DNA of 64,000 bases, from the NCBI GenBank assembly GCA_037179385.1, contig CM074187.1, forward strand, positions 682,001 through 746,000, given 5' to 3'. Numbering within the stretch: position 1 is the stretch's first letter; every line of letters starts with the position of its first letter. Shown piece by piece: positions 56,844 through 64,000 of the stretch. The stretch is from Holothuria scabra (taxonomy: Eukaryota; Echinodermata; Holothuroidea; Aspidochirotida; Holothuriidae). A program made the translations under genes and the position numbers. The notes beneath the pieces were generated by a model that saw only the letters and a list, made by a program, of their open reading frames with translations, had not been told where the DNA came from and searched no databases.

Positions 56844-58470
56844 TAGTGTTCGACCGATCATCTGTAAAGTAATCAGGATCGGGCCGATTATTCCGTTATC
56901 AGTAAATAATCGGCATCGGTAAAATTTTGCCATTCAACCGATCACTACCACCGATTACAGTATTTGCAAACTGGAAAAAGGGGCTAAATACACTTGCAAC
57001 TTGCTCTAAATTTCGTTAAAATTCCCGTACATACTCAATCCTTTAACTTCCCGCTAAAACGGGATGCACTGATAATCACAAATGTATAAATTTTACCCCT
57101 GCCATGGGTATGATCGTTTGATGTTTTTCCGCTATAACCTGGTAGTATTACTTGGAATTTGATTTAGAAGTGCATTCAAGGTGTATTTCTTGCTCTCTCG
57201 CAGAAAGTGCCGTGTAAGTTGTTGTAGCAACTGTTCTGCACAAAACACATAGCACAGACTATCTAGCTGCAGTGTTTCGCCGTTTTTCAAATCCCCAAGC
57301 TTTGCATACGTATGTGTGCACGTTTTGTACACTTAGCACCTAGAATCTTGTGAAGTTCGGTGGTTATTACCTTGCATAAATTAAGCAATTCCCAGCATTC
57401 CTTCCGTAATGTTATTTACGGTAGGACTTAAGCAATGTTGTTATACAACATCATTGCAATCGAAAACAGTAAAGCACGTGGTCTCTTGCAGCAAACTTCT
57501 TGGCCCACGCATGCACTAGACTTACATGCGTGTCCGTTTTTACCGCCAAAGAAGGCATCGTATTTTGCTCGGTGACATCATATGCAAAAGATCCATTGCA
57601 AAATTTAAATTGGCCCCTGCTTCGTGATTGGTTCAATTGCGTTAATTCTAGGCAGCCAATCACAACTTGCGCTTTCGCTATGTGATTTAGTGTGTGAAAA
57701 AACTCGGTCTTGAGACAAATTTTCCTGTTGAGTTTGTGTTACCAGGATTGCGCCTGTAATGCTGGCTAGCGAAGCGGGGCAAGCCCCTTGCTAAATTCAC
57801 CTAAAAACAGCATTACAAATCTCTGCATACGTCGATTTTTCGGCGATCGGACTTACCTGCATTTCAGTTGCAGATTCTTTTTAAACAAGACCGAAGTTTT
57901 GGACGAGAACTGCTAAAAATAAATGGGGTTATTTATATTGAAAAGGAACCATAAGATACGTTAGATGGGTGCCCAGAACTGCTAAGATTATCATGATTGC
58001 TTTACGTGGTGTTCGTTAAAGCAGGAGATCTAGAGTAGCTACAGTACATTAACGCAACTACAACCCAGTACAGTAAAAGAATACAATGTTCCGACATGAT
58101 TGGGGGATGTAAACTAGACAGAGCATGATGTTGGCCTTTGAACTAAATTATCAAAGGGCATGTGACATCGACTGCAAACAATTGTACAGAATTAAGGGTT
58201 GATTTGTATCTCCACTTTTGAAGTGAAAATATTTCACCTCCAAAAATGATATCCCGTTCGTTGAACAAACAGAACTATTCCCAATATTTTCCATCCTGAA
58301 CTGGTTATGGTAATACGAAATGCACGAAGCAAGGGGCGCGTACTAAAGTGACAAACATGTGACTTCCCTCTCTCTAATAATCGGTGATCGGTAATCGGCA
58401 CGGGCCGATTGTCAAATTAAATAATTGGTAATCAGGTATTACTGATCATAACATAATCGGTCGAACACTA
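56844..58470 (-). mobile_element. hAT-like element, TAGTGTTCGACC family, copy 2
   Basis: 1,627 bp, inverted relative to 27,173-28,810. Ends TAGTGTTCGACCGATCATC and ATAATCGGTCGAACACTA. Perfect 8-bp duplications GGATATAA (56,836-56,843 and 58,471-58,478). The first base of this duplication is shared with the end of the adjacent foldback element's flanking repeat, so the two insertions are back to back. Confidence 0.88.
57132..57332 (-). CDS. small conserved ORF inside hAT-like copy 2
   Basis: 66 codons. From about residue 10 it reads AKLGDLKNGETLQLDSL and ends LLNQIPSNTTRL, aligning residue for residue with 28,349-28,528 in copy 1. A second shared stretch (57,451-57,663, minus; MPSLAVKTDTHVSLVHAWAK) is also open here. 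Its counterpart in copy 1 (28,100-28,206) is open over the same residues. Function unknown. Confidence 0.35.
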   Translation of the reverse strand: MYKTCTHTYAKLGDLKNGETLQLDSLCYVFCAEQLLQQLTRHFLRESKKYTLNALLNQIPSNTTRL

Positions 58471-58676
58471 GGATATAATACACATATGAATATAGCCTAT
58501 GTGTATGTACATGCATACGCATACATATGCATAGGTAGAAGGTTAGGGTGGGCTATATGTAGGTATGTGCACATGTGGGAACATACATTTGTTGTATGTT
58601 TTAAATTGCATACTTATGTGTGCGGCTACTTACTTGGCTCTAACGTTAGGGATAGCTACGTATATACGTGTATATA

Positions 58677-58831
58677 CTTTAACGAACTTGGGTGGGGGGT
58701 TTTGACAGTAGTGTTATGATCTGCAGGGTGGGATTCTTGGCCTATAGGAAAATACAACACCTATAGGCCAAGAATCCCACCCTGCAGATCATAACACTAC
58801 CGTCAAAACCCCCCACCCAAGTTTGTTAAAG
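58677..58831. repeat. 72-bp near-perfect inverted repeat (hairpin)
   Basis: Left arm 58,677-58,748 and right arm 58,760-58,831 are reverse complements with two mismatches in 72 bp, around an 11-base loop AAAATACAACA. The arms include GGGTGGGATTCTTGGCC and ATCTGCAGG. No repeat family or target duplication is recognised. A transcript would fold into a very long, nearly perfect stem. Confidence 0.92.
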
Positions 58832-59650
58832 CCATAATGACAGAGTGGCAAGAAGAGAACAAAAAGATGAAGAAGAAACACTTGGGGCATTGTTGTAAGA
58901 TGTGCCATGATTGTAATAAAACTGTAAAATAAATTTAATGCATAAAATTGTCCAAGGCTGAAAATTGCACTAATAGACTGTAACTGTTGAAGCTACAGGC
59001 TGATGATTGAAGGGCATCAAACACCTGCCGCCAGTCCTGGAGCTTTCTTGAGAGGATCCTTTTCTTTCACTGCCTTGGAGAGAAGTGACTTAAAGTTGCT
59101 TACTGATTCTACATTTTAACTCAAAACACACGATACAATGAAATATGCAATACTTTTTACAGTCAAATGATATCACAATGAAATGAATATGCATGAAATG
59201 AACACAATAAACACCTATGCCCCAGACCAAGCAACCCTATCTCTGGCACTCATGGATTACTAAAAACATGTACTTTAGTAAATCTTAAAAGCAACACATA
59301 ATAGAAAACATCCATGTAACACTTTTAATCCCAGTAACTATAATGCCATACTAAGCTCTCCTGTATATCCTTTTATGCACACAACAACATTACATAATAT
59401 TGCATAACATGGTGGATCAGCACATATAATCTCTAATACAGGTACAAAAGCAGGATAATCCCTTCATAATGTAAAGGAGCTTTGTGGAGCAGCCCCACAT
59501 AATCCTTGGAGCTCTGCATAATCTTTAGTGGCTCCGCGAACCAGATAATACATCGTTTCAATACGTATACATGCGTATATATGTATGTTCTTATATTGTA
59601 CGTGGTACTGTTAGACAATACTTATAGTATTTGAAAACTCTCCCCCGGCA
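58832..59650. other. intronic sequence, nothing recognised
   Basis: AT-rich. ORFs here are short and without family resemblance. Confidence 0.4.
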
Positions 59651-59740
59651 ACAGCGCTAGTAGCACAGTTGGCAAGCGTACTGGTCTATATGCTATACTG
59701 TGTATACCAGTATGTCAGTTCGAATCCACTTTTAACCATT
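59651..59740 (+). ncRNA. tRNA-like sequence, probable SINE head
   Basis: TAGCACAGTTGGCAAGCG is a good Pol III A box and GTTCGAATCC a perfect B box about 60 bp later. The TACTGG/CCAGTA stem could be an anticodon stem, but its loop is 22 bases and the T-stem and acceptor stem do not pair. I therefore read it as a degenerate tRNA-derived SINE rather than a functional tRNA. Confidence 0.45.
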
Positions 59741-59964
59741 GCTTTTCCTTCTTCCACAGCATTAACCATTTACTTCTGTCCACAGCAAATATATCATACT
59801 GCTCTTCTCTTGTGGAGAAAAAGAAAGAAACCCATTTTACTATGGGAAATCAATAAATGAAAAACTTTGTTTTTCTCTGAAAAAAAATAAAGTTTCAGCA
59901 CCCTCTTCTAAGTTGAGAGTTGTTTAAATTGATGTCATTTCCAGGCACTGATTCTAAAGTAGTA

Positions 59965-60718
59965 CCAAAAGGTTCAAGGACAAAGGAGGGCCAAGACCCC
60001 ATAAAATGCCCTGACGTGGGTGCAAATCCTGGGGGGGGGGGGGCAAGGGGGGCCTTTTCCCCCTCAAGTGAAAAAGTGGGGAGGCCAAATCATAATTTGG
60101 CCCCCCCCCCCCCAAATTTGAGTAAACCTAAAAATATGGTCACCTTTTTTGGTTTTATTTCGTTCAAAAACAGTTTTTCTGAAGCTTTGGAAACGCTAGA
60201 ACACAAGAGCTTCCAGGGGCTTTGCCCCTGGATCCCACCAGGAGTCCTTTGGGGCTTCGCGCTCGCAGTGCCCACCAAGCGTGCACAGTTTAGTACTCAT
60301 GGGCACATCATAAGCTTTTTCGCCCCCCCCCCCACTCTCAAACAGAGATTTGCGCCCCTGTGCCCTGAAGTTCAAACCCTATTCAAAAGTCAAACCACCA
60401 AACCAAAACAAGAAGCCCTGAACAATCATTCTACCACAGTCATGGAAGAACTTGTTAATGTTAACCTTAAAGCTGTGTACTGATGGGGAGTTAACTACCC
60501 AATCTGGTAGACAATTCCACTCATTGACAACTCTATTGGAGAAACTAAACTTCCTAATGTCAAGCCTTGCAAAAGGCTTGCCAGGTTTAACAATGCCCAT
60601 GAACCTAAGAATTACTTTGAACCCTTCTAATATAAAATGAAAACAACTACAAGGCAGAAGGGGGATTCCTTTCAGAAAGAAACTTGTAAACCTGGAGCAT
60701 GTGCCCCTAATCCTTCTC
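59965..60718 (-). mobile_element. CR1-like 3' fragment split by a hAT MITE
   Basis: Plus-strand view: GGTTCAAGGACAAAGGAGGG and CCCCATAAAATGCCCTGA, then the MITE, then GAAGTTCAAACCC and the last about 70 codons on the minus strand (PFARLDIRKFSFSNRVVNEW, VVNSPSVHSFKVNINKFF). The pentamer tail is lost. Confidence 0.85.
60015..60360. mobile_element. 346-bp hAT MITE with perfect 8-bp TSD
   Basis: Flanked by TGCCCTGA (60,007-60,014 and 60,361-60,368). The ends CGTGGGTGCAAATCC and, inverted, CAGGGGCGCAAATCTC form imperfect terminal inverted repeats of the CAGGGG type seen in hAT elements. Long G and C runs lie just inside. The sister CR1 copies at 14.1 and 20.3 kb carry the uninterrupted site (GATGCCCTGAAG). 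Confidence 0.85.
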
Positions 60719-60937
60719 AGTATTAGCCTCGGCCTGTTATAGGCTAGGCCTATTTCAGTACTTGCCAACTTAGGCCTTATTTCCACGGTGTAATGTTACT
60801 TCTGGTTCATTAGTTAGTTACAGTTTGGTGTGAGAATTGAAACCCAAGAAAACCTTCTGTATTTATGCAGTTAGGCCTAGGCTAGGCCTACAAGCTTCCA
60901 CCCCTTAAGTCCTACTAACATGTCCACTAGGCCTTAT

Positions 60938-62315
60938 CCTTGGTAGACTCATGGTAAAAATAAAATTGCATAGGTTAGGTGTCAAAGGCAAGTGTGCTCA
61001 GTGGATCAATTCACGTCTCAATGGTAGGTCTCAGAGACTTTTTGGCAATGGTAATTTTTCTTCATGGAAAGAAGTCTCAATTGGTATACCACAACTTCCA
61101 CAAGGTTTTCTTCGAGGCCCACTTTTCTTTATTGATAGCTTTATCACTTCCAGTATAAGTAAGTGTGCTTATAATACTAAGCTCTATCCAAATGTTGGGG
61201 ATAATGATGATTGCTTACTGTTTCAGAATGATTTGGACAGATTATCTTCATGGTCTCAGACCCAGTCTGCATTTCATGAGCTCTAACAAGAAGATCTTCG
61301 GCGTGAGCCCTGACTCCTCCTCGGCGTAGGAGCAGGCAAGCTGTACTCCAGCGCACCGGATAATTCCCATTGTATGATAAATGTACAGTGTACTGTGCTA
61401 TACAGTACTTGTATTGCCAATGAATGGAGTGTGCATTACGTACATGTATACCTTAGTAGGTAAAATCCCTTACTGATTGCTACTTTGTGTGTGTACCATA
61501 TACTTGTATGCGTTGCCAATGGACAATGGTCATGTACAGTATGCGTCGCGTACATGTGTATACGGTATGTATGTGCGCAGGCCTGCATATTGCTACGTAC
61601 TTTGTAGCATTGTATGTGCACAGAAAATCCTGGTGCGCGATCACAAAATCCTTGGCGTACCTTTGGCGTGGGCTTTACTTGCAGTGCATCCTGGTCTCAA
61701 AACTTGGCAAAATGTCTTTTAATGCTGATTAGTGCAGTCCTCAGCTTTGGTTCTAAGAAATTAATTCCTGCTATGATTTTACCACAATGATATTATACAA
61801 TAGTTATATTGAGTGATTTCAAGCAATGTAGGCAGCATGCAGTTACTGCTGCAAGGGCAAATAGGGTGCTTGGGTTGATCAGGAGGAATTTTAAGAGTTT
61901 TAATAAAGAAATTATGTAAGTATTAGCAGCAGGTTAGACCCCATCTCAGCTATGCTGCACAGGCCCGAGTCACTTCTTTGAAAAGGAAAATTGCTTTTAT
62001 ACCAAGTTCAGAGAAGAGCTTCTTGACTCACCTGAGTTTAGAAATCTACCTTATCCACAAAGGCTTAATAAGTGGCTTGGGCTAACCACTTTGGAGCTGA
62101 GAAGAATTTGGGGAGACATGCTCCAGGTTTACAAATTTATTTCTGAAGGAAATCCATTATTAGCTTGTAGTTATTTGAAAGTCCAAAGTGATCCTTAGGT
62201 AAGAGGCCATTGTTAAATGCTTGCTTAGTCTTTTGACTTGGATTGTGTTGGATTACAGGATATCTTATGGGGCCTTTATAGCCCTCCTTTGCCCTTTAAC
62301 CTGTTACGTTATGTT
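60938..62315 (+). mobile_element. CR1-like LINE, decayed, with an insertion
   Basis: Plus-strand copy: LGRLMVKIKLHRLGV, AQWINSRLNGRSQR, NFSSWKEV, then after the insertion the thumb and C-terminal regions (GVLGLIRRNF-like, TTLELRRIWGDMLQVYKF) with many stops. It ends ATCTTATGGGGCC, CCTTTGCCC, TTAACCTGTTACG, TTATG. FADD is mutated (CAYN). Confidence 0.85.
61259..61691. mobile_element. unclassified 433-bp insertion in the LINE
   Basis: Flanked by TGGTCTCA (61,251-61,258 and 61,692-61,699), a duplication of the LINE's own site. The interior repeats TTGCCAATG and GTACATGTATAC-type words twice. No inverted termini are obvious, so the class is unknown. Confidence 0.6.
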
Positions 62316-63470
62316 ATGACCCAAGAGAGAGGTCAACTATGCCTACTCCTGTACAGTGTACAATAAGCCACTTGAGTATATAGCTCTTAATTGTCAGTAT
62401 CAAACTGTCGTTAGCCTACCTATAGATATATCAACTTCCTACTTGCAATATAAAATGTGTCCAATTAGCCTACCAAATAATATCTTAAAGTTCGAAAGAT
62501 GACCTTCCAAAAGTAAATTCCAAGCTTCACATGTCCTGGTTCTATTTTCAGGTCAAGTCAAAGGCTAATTGTAATCGTACAGTAAATGTAACCTTTGCCA
62601 TTTTGCATGACCCTCTGCATTTAATGGAGTATGGAAAGTAAATCAGTGCCCTACATCTGGAAAGAAAAGAAAAAAAGAAGAAAAACTGGGTGTCTCTAGT
62701 TGAACCAAAAGGTTATGATGTTTAGACTAACCCCTAACAAATATACTTTGTGCTTATTCATGCATGGGGACAACCATATTTTAGGAAAGATTTTAAAAAG
62801 GTCAGAAGATTTTCTTTTGAAAACCAGGATAATCTACAGTACTGCCAAAAAGATTAGCATATTTTCAACTCAGCACTGTGAGTTTGATGCTACTTGACCC
62901 AAAGTTGTTGATCAACAAGTTTTTTCATTGTGAACTTCAGTAGAACCATGATAAGTCAGTCATATCAATCCACAGTGGTCCCTAATCCTCAACTAGTTGA
63001 CCACCAACCAAACCATTCACCATGTTCTTGATCCTTTCTGTGTTCCCCTCCCCCCAAGGAATATCTTTTACATGGAAAAATGTAGTTCCTCCCTTTCACA
63101 GAGGGTTAATCTTGTTGTATGGAGAATTTGGAAGATATTTAGAATGATTTCTTAACAATAGGCCTTACTTCAAAAGGAGGTCCCACAAGTGGGAGGGGTT
63201 AACTAAGTTAAATCCAGTTCAAAATTTTAAAAGTTTATCTAGTTGATCAAACAGGGTCGAGTTGGAAGATAACTAAGTGTGTGCTGATCTTTTTGGCAGT
63301 ACTGTACCTTTGCTTAACCTGGTAACCTGCAAGCATAAATTTAATAACATCAACATGCTTGAAGTATTTTTAAAGAATTCTGAAATGAAATTCAGTTAGC
63401 TTGTCTAGGTTGAAACTGCAGTGATCTTATTGCATCTTTTATGACCTTTGGCCCCTTTTTTGTATTTCAG

Positions 63471-63547
63471 CCAGCTGAAGAGTGGAAAGAAGAAGACACA
63501 AAAGAGGTGGATTATAGTGATCTCAAAATTCAGTCTCTCCAAGTCAG
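63471..63547 (+). CDS. CDV3: CDV3 homologue, second coding exon
   Basis: 77 bp between a good acceptor (TTTGTATTTCAG) and a consensus donor (CAG|GTGAGT). It reads PAEEWKEEDTKEVDYSDLKI and then QSLQV plus two bases. The E-W-K-E, E-V-D-Y-S and L-K-I-Q blocks match the conserved central motif of CDV3. Phase 0 at its start fits either in-frame donor of exon 1. An alternative acceptor four bases in (CAGCCAG) would pair with a phase-1 donor. The rest of the gene lies beyond the window. Confidence 0.88.
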
Positions 63548-64000
63548 GTGAGTGGGGTTGTTTTTAAAAAGACAAATTCTTACTCTGTCACCTGAAGTCC
63601 TTTTAAAATGAGCTAGAACTATTAAAAAAGGTGGAGTGACACAAAAATAAGTACAATAAAATTTGAAAAAGGCAAGTCCCAAGAATTCAAGTTGATAAAC
63701 TGAATAAAGACCTAAGAACACCATAGAAATATATGCACAACATAAATGCATCAAAACCAAGGAATAGATAAATTAATTGGGTGGATTAAATGAGATTTTT
63801 GTTGATTTGTTGCAACATACAGTATGGTGATCTCATCTGTCAAATACTGTAGGAGAGAGTGCTGCCTACAAGGTTGTTGTCATAGAAACCACAAATAAGG
63901 GGAGTACATTCAAGGATTGGGAGATACTGTACTTGATACTTTGTGGTGTACATTCAGCACAGAATAAATTAAAGCAATGGGGCAAGTTACATTACCTACA
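63548..64000 (+). other. start of CDV3 intron 2
   Basis: Follows the GTGAGT donor. AT-rich and free of recognisable repeats. Confidence 0.6.

Larger units (their letters stand above)
54974..63470 (+). other. CDV3 intron 1, transposon-filled
   Basis: About 8.5 kb. Contents in order: TAGGCC-rich stretch (55,000-55,110), foldback element (55,258-56,828), hAT-like copy (56,844-58,470), 72-bp inverted repeat (58,677-58,831), tRNA-like SINE head (59,651-59,730), CR1 fragment with a hAT MITE (59,965-60,718), CR1 fragment with another insertion (60,938-62,315), then about 1.15 kb of unique sequence in which I see nothing. The intron ends TTTTTTGTATTTCAG. Confidence 0.7.

Noticed and set aside
59651..59740. 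Functional tRNA gene
   Set aside because: A and B boxes are good but the T-stem and acceptor stem do not pair and the anticodon loop is far too long.
59920..60483. 187-codon plus-strand open frame
   Set aside because: It runs through the 3' end of a LINE in antisense and straight across a hAT MITE with its G/C runs; composition-driven, no domain.

Overview
The window reads as nuclear DNA of a metazoan. It has short coding exons with GT-AG borders, very long introns, CA/TG and TA microsatellites, and dense LINE, hAT, foldback and Penelope-like remnants. The LINE families, the abundant TAGGCC-type words and the protein relatives suggest a marine invertebrate. An echinoderm is my guess, not a demonstrated fact. 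I see no bacterial operons, rRNA or CRISPR array.

Host genes. (1) Positions 1 to about 10,040, minus strand: a multi-exon gene I cannot name. Four candidate exons (9955-10040, 1741-1821, 413-508, about 193-317) join in phase 1 and encode a Ser/Pro-rich stretch. (2) Positions 33,544 to about 34,520, plus strand: a TMEM169-like two-pass membrane protein whose coding sequence is one uninterrupted exon. (3) Positions 54,746 to beyond the window end, plus strand: the first two coding exons of a CDV3 homologue, separated by about 8.5 kb of intron packed with transposons.

Transposons. One CR1-like LINE family with a common 3' end and a GTTAT-type tail occurs at least seven times (about 3.9-5.5, 14.1-19.4, 20.3-22.6, 49.1-51.4, 52.0, 60.0-60.7, 60.9-62.3 kb). 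The copy at 15,527-18,969 still shows PHD-like, esterase, endonuclease and reverse-transcriptase regions and is inserted inside an older copy. Other LINE fragments lie at 8.0-8.7, 19.6-20.3, 23.9-24.2, 27.0-28.9 and 43.6-45.2 kb, and a Penelope-like GIY-YIG fragment at 12.3-12.5 kb. Two hAT-like families are each present as two inverted copies with perfect 8-bp target duplications (45,462-47,484 with 52,092-54,080; 27,173-28,810 with 56,844-58,470). Many short inverted-repeat elements sit in sites whose empty form can be read from sister copies.

The most unusual structure is a family of composite elements (about 0.7-1.2, 6.35-7.97, 24.5-25.7, 35.6-36.8 and 38.9-40.0 kb). Each has a CA/TG tract, a core of tandem 145- or 156-bp units and hairpin ends, an architecture like non-autonomous Helentron or 'pearl' elements. 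Nearly every unit carries a run of AGGTCA nuclear-receptor half-sites in DR1 and DR4 spacing. A 72-bp almost perfect inverted repeat at 58,677-58,831, in CDV3 intron 1, is the other structure that stands out.
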